A stretch of DNA of 64,000 nucleotides from positions 186,001 through 250,000 of the forward strand of contig NZ_VISR01000012.1 in NCBI RefSeq assembly GCF_007827595.1. Reading direction: 5' to 3'. Shown one piece after another: positions 41,642 to 49,920 of the stretch. Both the position numbers and the translations under genes were made by a program. The notes beneath the pieces are model-generated. The model was not told where the DNA came from and ran no database searches. It saw only the letters and a list, made by a program, of their open reading frames with translations. This DNA is from Streptomyces sp. BK340. GTDB lineage: Bacteria > Actinomycetota > Actinomycetes > Streptomycetales > Streptomycetaceae. Positions within the stretch are counted from its first letter, which is position 1. Each line of letters starts with the position of its first letter.

Positions 41642-42391
41642 TCAGACGATGCCGCCGTTGGCGCGTACGACCTGCCCGTTGACCCAGTGGCCGGCCGGGG
41701 AGGCCAGGAAGGCCACCACCTCGGCGATGTCGGCGGGCGTGCCGAGCCGCTCCAGCGGGGGCTGGGCGGCCAGCGCGGCGACCGTCTGCTCGTCCTTGCC
41801 GTCCAGGAACAGATCGGTGGCCGTGGGCCCGGGCGCGACGGCGTTCACGGTGACGTCCCGGCCGCGCAGTTCCCGGGCCAGCACCATGGTCATCGCCTCG
41901 ACCGCGCCCTTGCTGGCGCTGTAGGCGCCGTAGGCCGGGAAGGCCAGCCCCACCACGGAGGTGGAGAAGGCGATGAACGAGCCGCCCCGGCGCAGTGTCC
42001 GGGCCGCCTGCCGGGCGACCACGAAGGTGCCGCGGATGTTGGTGCGGTGCATGGCGTCCAGTTCCGCCAGGTCCAGCTCGGCGATCGGCGCCAGGTACAT
42101 CCGGCCGGCCGCGTGGACCACGACGTCGACTCCGCCGAACTCGCGAGCGGCCGTCCCGAACAGCTCGGCGACCTGGGCTTCGTCGGCGACGTCGGCCCGG
42201 ACCGCGACCGCACGGCCGCCGGCCGCGGTGACGTCCTTGACGGCGGCCTCGGCCAGGTCGCGGTTGCCCGCGTACCCGACCACCACGGCGTAGCCGTCGG
42301 CGGCGAGCCGGGCCACCGTCTCGCGGCCGATGCCGCGGGAGCCGCCGGTGACGACGGCGACGCGGGGAGCTGTGGTTTCCTGCGTGGACAT
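41642..42391 (-). CDS. Short-chain dehydrogenase/reductase (glucose-1-dehydrogenase/FabG-like)
   Basis: The 249-residue enzyme has the motifs VAVVTGGSRGIGRETVARLA, VDVVVHAAGRMYLAPIAELD, and the catalytic serine and YSASK pair in AFSTSVVGLAFPAYGAYSAS. VTVNAVAPGPTATDLFL is the usual PG motif, and GHWVNGQVVRANGGIV is the C-terminal subunit-contact motif. The ATG at 42391 is preceded by AGGAG; the upstream in-frame extension is not conserved in type. It is divergent from an MmyB-type XRE regulator across 140 bases, a frequent pairing in which the regulator represses the SDR. Confidence 0.93.
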   Translation of the reverse strand: MSTQETTAPRVAVVTGGSRGIGRETVARLAADGYAVVVGYAGNRDLAEAAVKDVTAAGGRAVAVRADVADEAQVAELFGTAAREFGGVDVVVHAAGRMYLAPIAELDLAELDAMHRTNIRGTFVVARQAARTLRRGGSFIAFSTSVVGLAFPAYGAYSASKGAVEAMTMVLARELRGRDVTVNAVAPGPTATDLFLDGKDEQTVAALAAQPPLERLGTPADIAEVVAFLASPAGHWVNGQVVRANGGIV

Positions 42392-42531
42392 GGGGACTCC
42401 TGGGGGCTGGAGGGGATGGTTCCCGGTTGCGCCTCCAGCCTGGGCCGCCGTCCGCGCGGCAGCCACGGCTCGCCTCACCCTGGGGTCGGCAACCCCTGGT
42501 TACGCGCCGTGGCAGGGGTGACCATGGGGGC

Positions 42532-43401
42532 GTGAACCACTCGGAGCTCGCCGCCTTCCTGAAGTCCCGCCGTGACCGGGTCCGTCCCGCGGACGCCGGC
42601 CTGCCCGCCGGGCCCCGCCGCCGCGTCCCGGGCCTGCGGCGCGAGGAGGTCGCGCAGCTGGCCGGGCTCTCCGCCGACTACTACACCGAGCTGGAACGCG
42701 GCCGCGGCGCCCAGCCCTCCGCACAGGTGCTGGCCGCCCTCGCCCGCGCCCTGCGGCTGAGCGGCGACGAACGCGACCACCTCTTCCACCTGGCCGAGCG
42801 CCCCGTTCCGACCGCCCACAGCACCGCGGCGCACGCCCAGCCCGCCCTGCTCGGCCTGCTGGACCGGCTCACCACCACCCCCGCGCAGATCATCAACGAC
42901 CTGCACGAGACCCTCGCCCAGAACCCGCTGGCGCTGGCGCTCCTCGGCCCGCCCCCGGCCACCCGGGGTCCCGAGGCGAGCTTCGTCCACCGCTGGTTCA
43001 CCGACCCCGCCGCTCGCGCCGTCTACCCCGTCGAGGACCACCCGCACCACTCCCGGGTCTTCGTCGCGGACCTGCAGGCGGTCGCCGCCCGCCGGGCCAA
43101 GGACGCCGAGGTCGCCCGCATGGTGGCCGCGCTGCGCCGGCGCAGCGAGGAGTTCGCCGCGCTCTGGGAGCAGCGGGACGTGGCGCTGCGGCGCACCGAC
43201 CACAAACGGATCGTCCATCCCGCGCTCGGCGTCATCGAACTCGACTGCCACAACCTGTTCAGCGAGGACGGCCGCCAGCGCCTGCTGTGGTTCAGCGCCC
43301 CGCCCGGCACCGACGGCGCCGCACAGCTGGAACTGCTGTCGGTGATCGGCACCCAGGACATGACGGCGGGCGCGGACCGTTCGGAGCACCGGCCGGGCTG
43401 A
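42532..43401 (+). CDS. XRE-family regulator with MmyB-type ligand-binding domain
   Basis: The 289-residue protein has an N-terminal helix-turn-helix at about residues 1-75. This includes LAAFLKSRRDRVRPADAGLP, RRVPGLRREEVAQLAGLSAD and YYTELERGRGAQPSAQVLAA. An MmyB-like PAS-type domain follows (about 95-270), with PAQIINDLHETLAQNPLALA, WFTDPAARAVYPVEDHPHHS and IELDCHNLFSEDGRQRLLWF. Several MmyB-type regulators bind fatty acids or other small ligands. The GTG at 42532 is chosen because GGGGG precedes it and the HTH begins immediately. It probably controls the adjacent divergent SDR gene. Confidence 0.92.
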   Translation: MNHSELAAFLKSRRDRVRPADAGLPAGPRRRVPGLRREEVAQLAGLSADYYTELERGRGAQPSAQVLAALARALRLSGDERDHLFHLAERPVPTAHSTAAHAQPALLGLLDRLTTTPAQIINDLHETLAQNPLALALLGPPPATRGPEASFVHRWFTDPAARAVYPVEDHPHHSRVFVADLQAVAARRAKDAEVARMVAALRRRSEEFAALWEQRDVALRRTDHKRIVHPALGVIELDCHNLFSEDGRQRLLWFSAPPGTDGAAQLELLSVIGTQDMTAGADRSEHRPG

Positions 43402-43713
43402 GGCAGGGGGGCGCACGGTGCACGCCGTGCCGCCCCGATTCGTCTCCGATGTCCGCGGACCCGTGGCGGACCATCCGTCGCCTGAGGCACCCTTGACAGT
43501 GTGCGTACGGTTTCGCGACGTTTGAGCACTGGCGCACGGCGGGGAGTCGGAGTCAGCACAAGAGATGACAGGACGCGCCCGGCGCGTCATGGGGGGAGCG
43601 GTCGCCCATGCGTTCCATGAGTCACGGTCCACACGGTGTGCCACGCGCCTTGCCGGCCGGTGCGGTACGCGAGAGATCGCTCGCGGAGCCGGCGGAAGGG
43701 CGGGCGAGCTGAC
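43402..43713 (+). promoter_or_regulatory. 312-bp gap: hairpin terminator and a TTGACA promoter element
   Basis: A GC-rich hairpin at about 43406-43436 (CACGG/CCGTG with GGGGCG/CGCCCC arms) probably ends the XRE gene. TTGACA at 43493-43498 is a perfect -35 hexamer, but no clear -10 follows; it may drive the acyltransferase gene at 43714. No gene is supported here. Confidence 0.4.
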
Positions 43714-44820
43714 GTGCAGATCACGATTCACAGACCCGGTGACCTGACCTCCGCGCTGCGCACCGCCTGGCACCGGGCGATGGACGAGTCGCCGGAGTAC
43801 GCCAACCCCTTCCTGGCACCGGAGTTCACCATCGCGGTGGGCCGCCGGCGGGGCGGGGCGCGGGTGGCGATCCTGCGGGAGGACGGGGACCCCGTCGGCT
43901 TCTTCCCGTACGAGAAAGGGCCCTTGGGCACCGGCCGGGCCATCGGACTCGGGCTGTCCGACTGCCAGGCCCTGGTGCACCGGCCCGGCGTCACCTGGGA
44001 CGCCGCGGATCTGCTGCGCGCCTGCGGGCTCAGCATCTTCGAGTTCGACCATCTCGTCCAGGAGCAGCGGCCGTTCGCCCCGCACGTCACCGGCAGCTTC
44101 GCCTCACCGGTGATCGACGTGAAGCCCGGCGACGGCGGCTACGCCGAGTGGCTGCGCGGCAGCTACCCGGGGCTGGCCAAGACGACGCTGAAGAAGGAAC
44201 GCCGGCTCGGGCGGGACATCGGGGAGGTGCGGTTCGAGTTCGACGAGCGGGATCCGCGGGCCCTGCGCACGCTCATGGAATGGAAGTCCGCCCAGTACCG
44301 CCGTACGGGACGCATGGACCGCTTCGCGCGGCCCTGGATCGTGGACCTGGTGGACCACCTCTTCCATGTACGCGAGGAGCACTTCACCGGGGTGCTGTCC
44401 GTGCTGTACGCCGGGGACCGCCCGGTGGCCGCCCACTTCGGCCCGCGCTCCAGCACGGTCCTGGCGGCCTGGTTCACCGCGTACGATCCCGAACTGCACT
44501 ACTACTCGCCCGGGTTGATGATGCACCTGAGGACCGCCGAGGCGGCCGCCCGCAACGGGGTGACTCTGGTGGACCTGGGGCGCGGCGACAAGGAGTACAA
44601 GGACTGGCTGAAGACCCGTGAACTGCGGGTCGGCGAGGGCTTCGCCGCCCGCGCCCACCCCGTGGCCATGGCACAGCGGCTGTGGCGCAGACCGGTACGC
44701 GGCCTGCGTAACACGGTCCTCGCCCATCCCCGGCTGCGCGAGCCCGCAGACCGCCTGCTGAAGACCGCGGGCCGGCTGCGTACCCAGGGTCTGCCCGGCG
44801 CTTCAGGCCGCGGGGAGTGA
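43714..44820 (+). CDS. GNAT-like acyltransferase (CelD/BcsL family)
   Basis: The 368-residue protein resembles CelD/BcsL-type GNAT proteins, which are linked with cellulose or exopolysaccharide formation and related to FemAB-like transferases. Visible blocks are NPFLAPEFTIAVGRRRGGAR, VAILREDGDPVGFFPYEKGP, LKKERRLGRDIGEVRFEFDE, LYAGDRPVAAHFGPRSSTVL and TLVDLGRGDKEYKDWLKTRE. The last two hold the double-GNAT core and the acceptor-side motif. No transmembrane region is evident. The GTG at 43714 begins a strand immediately (VQITIHRPGDL). No cellulose synthase is close by, so its true acceptor is unknown. Confidence 0.82.
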   Translation: MQITIHRPGDLTSALRTAWHRAMDESPEYANPFLAPEFTIAVGRRRGGARVAILREDGDPVGFFPYEKGPLGTGRAIGLGLSDCQALVHRPGVTWDAADLLRACGLSIFEFDHLVQEQRPFAPHVTGSFASPVIDVKPGDGGYAEWLRGSYPGLAKTTLKKERRLGRDIGEVRFEFDERDPRALRTLMEWKSAQYRRTGRMDRFARPWIVDLVDHLFHVREEHFTGVLSVLYAGDRPVAAHFGPRSSTVLAAWFTAYDPELHYYSPGLMMHLRTAEAAARNGVTLVDLGRGDKEYKDWLKTRELRVGEGFAARAHPVAMAQRLWRRPVRGLRNTVLAHPRLREPADRLLKTAGRLRTQGLPGASGRGE

Positions 44821-44983
44821 CGCGGAAGGACGCCACCCGGCGCCCGCCGCGCCCGAAGAACCCGGGCCGGACAGTTATCTACTGGCAGGTTCTTGTCAAA
44901 AGCGCGTCAAGTCGCGGACGATCCAGCGTCCGCGTGGTCGGGTCTCCTGCGACGGCAGTCGATGCCCCTCTGGGAGGTCCCCG

Positions 44984-47626
44984 TTGTCCGTGCCGACCCG
45001 CAGAAGACGGTGGTTCACCGTCTGTGCGCTCACCGCGTCCGCCGCGCTCGTCGCGATACCCCCGTCCGCCGCCTCCGGCCGCGGCGGTGTCAGTCCCTTC
45101 GGAGTCCGTACGCTCGGCCAACTCGCCAAGGAGCGGGTGCAGTCGGTGGGTGCCAGGTCGCCGCACCTGAAGGCCGATGACGACGACGGCAACGAGGCCG
45201 ACGAGATCGCCGAGGGTGCCGACCAGTACGCGGAGGCCCGCACCTCACCCGGTGTCGTCCAACCCGGCGCGTACGGCGCCGCCTGGCGGGGCCTCAGGAA
45301 CCTGCCGAGCACGGACGGCAGATGGCGCAACATCACCGACCTGCCGTACAACTCCGACGACCAGCGCTACCGGGACATCGACTCCAACTCCAGCGGCGGC
45401 TCGGGCAATGTGACCGGCCGGATGGCCGCGATCGCCGCCGACGACGGCGGCTACGTCTACGCGGGCAGCGCCGGCGGCGGGGTCTGGCGCTCGCGCAGCG
45501 GAGGCGGCCACTGGCAGCCCATCAGCGACCGGCTGCCGGCGCAGTCCACCGGCGCCCTCGCCCTCGACGGCGCGGGCCGGCTGTGGCTGGGCACCGGCGA
45601 GGCCACCACCAACGCCGACGCCTACCTCGGCAGCGGCGTCTACGTCCTGGCCCACCCGCACCACGGCACGTTCTCCCCGCGCCGCCGGGTCGGCGGCGAC
45701 GAACTGGACAGCACCACCATCCACGAGCTGCGCTTCGGCGGCGGCAAGGTCTGGGCGGCCACCAGCAAGGGCGTCTGGAGCCATTCCACGAAGAAGCTGG
45801 GCGGCGCCTGGAAGCTGGAGTTCGCACCCAACCCCGACTATCTGCCGGGCGGTTCCAAGGCCGGCGACCCGAGCGCCCCGTACAAGAACATCGCCAACGA
45901 CATCGCCATCGACCCCAAGGACCCGTCCAAGGTGGTCCTGGCCGTCGGCTGGCGCAGCGGCGACGACTACAACGGCTTCTACACCGAGACCGGCGGCACC
46001 TGGACGCGGATCACCGGCGGCCTCGGCGACCTGCCCGGCGACGCGGACAACGTCGGCAACGTCACCTTCGCCCGCTCCGCCGACGGCTCCCGCTACTACG
46101 CCATCGAGCAGTCGCCCGAGCAGCTGAGCACCAACCCGGACAGCGGTCTGGAGGGCATCTTCGTCTCCAGGTCCGGGTCCCCGACCGGCCCCTGGACGAA
46201 GATCGCCGACTACAAGGGACTGGCAGCCGACAACTCCGCGCTGACCACCGCGGGTTACATGCCGGGCGTCCAGGCCTGGTACAACCAGTTCCTCACCGTG
46301 GACCCGAGCGACCCGCAGCACGTGTACGCCGGTCTCGAGGAGGTCTACGAGACCAAGGACGGCGGCACGAACTGGTCCACCGTCGGGCCGTACTGGAACT
46401 TCACCTTCTCCTGCTGGAGCATCGACCCCGCCAAGCAGACCGGCGACTGCCACCAGACCACCCACTCCGACCAGCACGGCGTCGCGATCGGCCGCTACCA
46501 CGGCAAGAGCTTCGTGTACGTCGGCAACGACGGCGGTGTCTACAAGCGCCCGGCCGACGGCTCCCAGGACGCCTCCGGCCACGCCACCGACTGGACCTCC
46601 CTCAACGACGGCACCATCGACACCCTCCAGTACTACTCCGTCGGCATCGGCAGGGACCTCGACCACGGCGGCCTGTCCGTCACCGGCGGTCTGCAGGACA
46701 ACGGCCAGTCCGTCCTGCGCGGCAATGACAAGGTGATGGGCTCCAACTTCGGCGGCGACGGCGGCGACACCCTGACCGATCCCGCCAACGGCTGCAACAT
46801 CGCCCAGGAGTACGTCTACCTCGCCGTCCAGGTCACCCAGAACTGCGCCGTCAACGACGGCAGCTGGACCACCGACGCAAGCAGGGCCACGTCGTACGGC
46901 GTCGCCCCGCCCGACAACGCCACCAGTGAGGCCCGCTTCATCGCCCCGCTCGCGACGGACCTGAAGAACGGCTCCACCTGGATCGCCGGCGGCCGTCACA
47001 TCTGGGTGCAGACCCACGGCTACGCCATCCGCAGCGGCGCCGAGTGGACGAGCGTGCACGACTTCGGCGCCGGGCGCGTCGCGACCGCCGTCGCCGCCTC
47101 CGGCGGGAAGGTCTACGCCGCCTGGTGCGGACCGTGCAACAACCAGGGCTTCGCCCGTGGCATCGCCGTCGGCAACGCGGACGGCACCGGCTGGCACGAC
47201 ATCACCCTGCCGGTGGACGGGATCGTACCCAACCGCTACCTCAGCGGCTTCGCCGTCGACCCGAAGAACGCCGACCACGTCTTCCTCGCGGTCAACGGCT
47301 TCTCCCGGCACTGGACCGAGGGCCCGGGCGCGGGCGTCGGCCATGTCTTCGAGTCCACGGACGGCGGCACCACCTGGAAGGACGTCTCGGCGAACCTTCC
47401 CGACGTGCCGGCCGACTCCGCCCTGGTGACGGCGGACGGCGGTCTCGCCGTGGCCACGGACCTCGGCGTCGTCTACCGCGCACCGGGCCGTACGACGTGG
47501 CAGCGGGTCGGCGACCTGCCGGCCGTCGCCGTCCTCCAGTTGAAGACGAGCCCCGACGGCGGCACCCTGTACGCGGCCACCCACGGCCGGGGCATCTACA
47601 CCATCAGGCTCCGCGACCTCGACTGA
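44984..47626 (+). CDS. Large secreted BNR/sortilin-type beta-propeller protein
   Basis: The 880-residue exported protein begins at a TTG with GGGAGG upstream, with a signal peptide (MSVPTRRRRWFTVCALTASA to about PSAAS). After a linker with an acidic DDDD patch, many BNR-like repeats occur. Examples are YVYAGSAGGGVWRSRSGGGH, HVYAGLEEVYETKDGGTNWS, YVGNDGGVYKRPADGS and VGHVFESTDGGTTWKDVSAN. This is the two-propeller architecture shared by sortilin/VPS10, GH74 xyloglucanases and sialidase-like proteins. A pair of GH74 catalytic aspartates was not identified with confidence, so enzymatic activity is not asserted. Confidence 0.82.
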   Translation: MSVPTRRRRWFTVCALTASAALVAIPPSAASGRGGVSPFGVRTLGQLAKERVQSVGARSPHLKADDDDGNEADEIAEGADQYAEARTSPGVVQPGAYGAAWRGLRNLPSTDGRWRNITDLPYNSDDQRYRDIDSNSSGGSGNVTGRMAAIAADDGGYVYAGSAGGGVWRSRSGGGHWQPISDRLPAQSTGALALDGAGRLWLGTGEATTNADAYLGSGVYVLAHPHHGTFSPRRRVGGDELDSTTIHELRFGGGKVWAATSKGVWSHSTKKLGGAWKLEFAPNPDYLPGGSKAGDPSAPYKNIANDIAIDPKDPSKVVLAVGWRSGDDYNGFYTETGGTWTRITGGLGDLPGDADNVGNVTFARSADGSRYYAIEQSPEQLSTNPDSGLEGIFVSRSGSPTGPWTKIADYKGLAADNSALTTAGYMPGVQAWYNQFLTVDPSDPQHVYAGLEEVYETKDGGTNWSTVGPYWNFTFSCWSIDPAKQTGDCHQTTHSDQHGVAIGRYHGKSFVYVGNDGGVYKRPADGSQDASGHATDWTSLNDGTIDTLQYYSVGIGRDLDHGGLSVTGGLQDNGQSVLRGNDKVMGSNFGGDGGDTLTDPANGCNIAQEYVYLAVQVTQNCAVNDGSWTTDASRATSYGVAPPDNATSEARFIAPLATDLKNGSTWIAGGRHIWVQTHGYAIRSGAEWTSVHDFGAGRVATAVAASGGKVYAAWCGPCNNQGFARGIAVGNADGTGWHDITLPVDGIVPNRYLSGFAVDPKNADHVFLAVNGFSRHWTEGPGAGVGHVFESTDGGTTWKDVSANLPDVPADSALVTADGGLAVATDLGVVYRAPGRTTWQRVGDLPAVAVLQLKTSPDGGTLYAATHGRGIYTIRLRDLD

Positions 47627-47644
47627 GCGGCGCGCACGAGCGCT

Positions 47645-47681
47645 GAACGGGTGACCCCGCTGATCCCGGAGTCACCCGTTC
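47645..47681. terminator. bidirectional hairpin overlapping the lipoprotein stop
   Basis: GAACGGGTGAC (47645-47655) pairs with GTCACCCGTTC (47671-47681). The right arm includes the stop codon of the minus-strand lipoprotein gene, and the left arm lies 19 bases after the propeller gene. Confidence 0.65.
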
Positions 47682-48208
47682 CGCGTGTACGGCACCACGT
47701 TCACGTCCAGTGTGAGGACACCCCGCGGGGCACCCGCCACGTCCGGAGCCTTCGCCGAGACGGTGATTCGGGCGGCACCGCCCCGGGTGCCCGCGCAGCG
47801 CAGGGTGGCATGCGCGCCGGCGTCCGGGTCCACCTGCCAGCCCGAGACCAGGACGAGGGCGGGCGCAGAACTCGTCACTCCGGTCCACCGCTTGTCGTCC
47901 TCGCGGGGCCGCAGCACCAACCGCACCACGGCCCCGGGCCGCACACACAGCTCCCGCCGCATCGGGTCACCGGGGGAGACGGCGACGTCGACGGTTCCGG
48001 CCGCACAGCGCACGGCCGGTGCCGAAGGGCTCCGGGCCTCGCCGGCGGTGGACGCGGGGGCGGCCGGGCTGCTGGACGTACCGCCGCCGCCCCCGGACGG
48101 AGAAGCCGGCCGTGACGCCCCGTTCCCGGCACCCCGCCCCGCCGATGCGCCGCACCCCGCCAGCAGGACCACCGCGGCCGCCGCACACCCGACCGTCCAC
48201 CACCGCAT
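47672..48208 (-). CDS. Small lipoprotein of unknown function
   Basis: The 178-residue product has a lipobox LLAGC (after MRWWTVGCAAAAVV), then a Ser/Gly/Pro linker. A beta-rich domain follows with two or more disulfide-capable cysteines (VRCAAGTVDVAVSPGDPMRR, ELCVRPGAVVRLVLRPREDD, ATLRCAGTRGGAARITVSAK). The GGGAGG ribosome site before the ATG at 48208 fixes the start. I do not recognise the domain; it reads like an immunoglobulin-like or inhibitor-like module. It is convergent with the propeller gene. Confidence 0.72.
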   Translation of the reverse strand: MRWWTVGCAAAAVVLLAGCGASAGRGAGNGASRPASPSGGGGGTSSSPAAPASTAGEARSPSAPAVRCAAGTVDVAVSPGDPMRRELCVRPGAVVRLVLRPREDDKRWTGVTSSAPALVLVSGWQVDPDAGAHATLRCAGTRGGAARITVSAKAPDVAGAPRGVLTLDVNVVPYTRNG

Positions 48209-48342
48209 ACCGGACCTCCCACAGACGCCGCCCGCCACCGGGGGCGGCGAACCGAGTGACATGTGGACCAGCATGACGCCCAGGCCGGTACGGGTGTCCA
48301 CCCCGGTCGGGGCTCCAAGCGCGCCCGGTGGCCGTGCAAGGC

Positions 48343-48690
48343 TCAGGCGACGCGGTCCAGCGACGCCTCCAGGTCGAGTTCGCCCTCGCGGGTCTGGGCG
48401 CCGGCTGCCAAGGCGGCTCGCGTCCGCTCGACCGCGGCGTCCGGTGCCGGGTAGACGCCGCCCAGGGCCCTGCTCTCCTCGCCGAGCCCCGCCGGCAGGC
48501 TTCCACTGGTGGCTGCGGCGCCGACCGCCGCCTTCGCCGCGGTGATCTGCTCCGGGCGCAGCGCCGCGATCCGCCGGGCGAGGGTCTCGACGAAGCCGTC
48601 CAGTTCCTCCGGCGGCAGGGCGCGGTTGATCCATCCGTAGCGTTCGGCCGTCTCGGCGTCGAACCTGTGCGCCGGATTCGAGGTCGTGCT
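48343..48690 (-). pseudogene. C-terminal fragment of an enoyl-CoA hydratase/isomerase
   Basis: The fragment is recognisable from RFDAETAERYGWINRALPPE, ELDGFVETLARRIAALRPEQ and ITAAKAAVGAAATSG to the stop. This is the C-terminal third of a crotonase-family protein. The catalytic N-terminal two thirds (the oxyanion-hole GGG region) is absent. Immediately upstream the sequence turns into antisense of a TetR C-terminal fragment, marking a deletion junction at about 48690-48725. Confidence 0.7.
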
Positions 48691-48709
48691 GACTGCCAAC
48701 CACACGCCG

Positions 48710-48991
48710 AAGCGGGTGCCGGAGCTGTACCGCCTCATTTTCGCCACTCCCTCGCTGCGTGCCCGCTCCATCGAGAAGCGGCTGCGCCGGCAGGCCGGAC
48801 TCGTCCCGGTGATCCGGGCGCGGCTGGGCACCGGCCCCGGCCCCGCCTGCGATCCGCGTGCCAGGGCGATCGTCGCGACGGTCTTCGTCTGTGGCGACAC
48901 GGCGGCCGAGCTCTGCGTCGAGCACGACGGACGTCCCGACCCGGCAGAGCTCTATGGCCGGTGCCTCGCGGCGGTGCGGGGCGGCGACTGA
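48710..48991 (+). pseudogene. C-terminal fragment of a TetR-family regulator
   Basis: About 90 residues resembling the ligand-binding end of a TetR regulator survive (LRARSIEKRLRRQAGLVPVI, then RARAIVATVFVCGDTAAELC and DPAELYGRCLAAVRGGD). The helix-turn-helix is missing because the sequence upstream is the enoyl-CoA hydratase remnant on the other strand. An in-frame ATG at 48686 exists, but the leading residues are not TetR-like. It lies just before a perfect double palindrome and the SDR gene that such a regulator would normally control. Confidence 0.7.
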
Positions 48992-49014
48992 GAGCGGCGT
49001 CCGCCTTGAGTCGG

Positions 49015-49054
49015 GAAACCGATCGGTTTACGATGCTGGAAACCGATCGGTTTC
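49015..49054. promoter_or_regulatory. Duplicated TetR-type operator before the SDR gene
   Basis: Two copies of the 14-bp palindrome AAACCGATCGGTTT lie at 49016-49029 and 49040-49053, with centres 24 bp apart. The second is symmetrical over 16 bp. They end 18 bases before the SDR GTG, so a bound repressor would block initiation. The adjacent TetR gene is a fragment. Confidence 0.85.
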
Positions 49055-49072
49055 ACCTGTCTGGAGACTGCC

Positions 49073-49774
49073 GTGACCGCACTCAAGAACGCCGTCGTCC
49101 TCGTCACCGGTGGCAGCCGTGGCGTCGGAAAGGCCATCGTCGAGGAGCTGTACGAGCGGGGAGCGGGGAAGGTGTACGCCACCGCCCGCGACCCGCGCAC
49201 CATCACCCACCCGGACGCCGTCGCGCTGCCTCTGGAGGTCACCGACCCCGCCTCGGTGGCGGCCCTGGCCGAGCAGGCGCCGGACGTGACCGTACTGATC
49301 AACAACGCCGGCATCTCGACCGGTGCCCGGGTGCTCACCTCCCCGCTGGAGGACGTGCGCCGAGAGTTCGAGATCAACTACTACGGCCCGCTGCTGCTCA
49401 CCCGCGCCTTCGTGCCGGTCATCGAGCGCAACGGCGGCGGCCACATCCTGAACGTCCACTCCGCGCTGTCCTGGCTCGCCGACGGCAGCAGCTACAGCTC
49501 CACCAAGGCCGCCCTGTGGTCGCAGACCAACAGTCTGCGCCTGGACCTCCAGTCCCGCGGCATCCGGGTGACGGGTCTTCACATGGCTTACGTGGACACC
49601 GACATGACGGCCGGACTCGACGCCCCGAAGGCGAACGCCCGCGACATCGCGGTGGCCGCCCTCGACGGCATCGAGTCCGGAGCGCACGAGGTGCTCGGCG
49701 ACGACACCACCCGCTGGGTCAAGTCCGTCCTCTCGCAGGACCTCGCGTCGATGTACCAGCAGCTCGCCGAGTGA
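49073..49774 (+). CDS. Short-chain dehydrogenase/reductase under a TetR-type operator
   Basis: The 233-residue enzyme has VVLVTGGSRGVGKAIVEELY for cofactor binding and TVLINNAGISTGARV for the NNAG motif. The catalytic serine lies in ILNVHSALSWLADGSSYSST, with the YSSTK pair following. This is a classical SDR fold, short at the C terminus. The GTG at 49073 is close to the operators. Its substrate is unknown; in similar loci the TetR regulator and SDR form a xenobiotic-responsive pair. With the regulator truncated, the gene may be constitutive or controlled by a TetR encoded elsewhere. Confidence 0.92.
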   Translation: MTALKNAVVLVTGGSRGVGKAIVEELYERGAGKVYATARDPRTITHPDAVALPLEVTDPASVAALAEQAPDVTVLINNAGISTGARVLTSPLEDVRREFEINYYGPLLLTRAFVPVIERNGGGHILNVHSALSWLADGSSYSSTKAALWSQTNSLRLDLQSRGIRVTGLHMAYVDTDMTAGLDAPKANARDIAVAALDGIESGAHEVLGDDTTRWVKSVLSQDLASMYQQLAE

Positions 49775-49920
49775 GCCCGGAGTCCGGGCCGCCGGGGCGT
49801 GGCGCAGGTCAGGCCCCCGGACCCGTCCGGATGTGACACCACGTTCTTGCCCGCCCCGCCGTTCATGGCGTACCTGTGCCACCGGTCGAGGTACCGGAAC
49901 GGGACGGTGGGGTGGATCCG

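Noticed and set aside
45245..47584. Minus-strand 779-codon open frame opposite the BNR propeller gene
   Set aside because: Shadow composition (Val/Gly/Asp/Arg) without motifs; the plus-strand protein has a signal peptide and BNR repeats.
48343..48900. Complete 185-residue minus-strand gene
   Set aside because: Only the last two thirds resemble enoyl-CoA hydratase; the beginning is antisense of the TetR fragment, so the open frame is a chance fusion.
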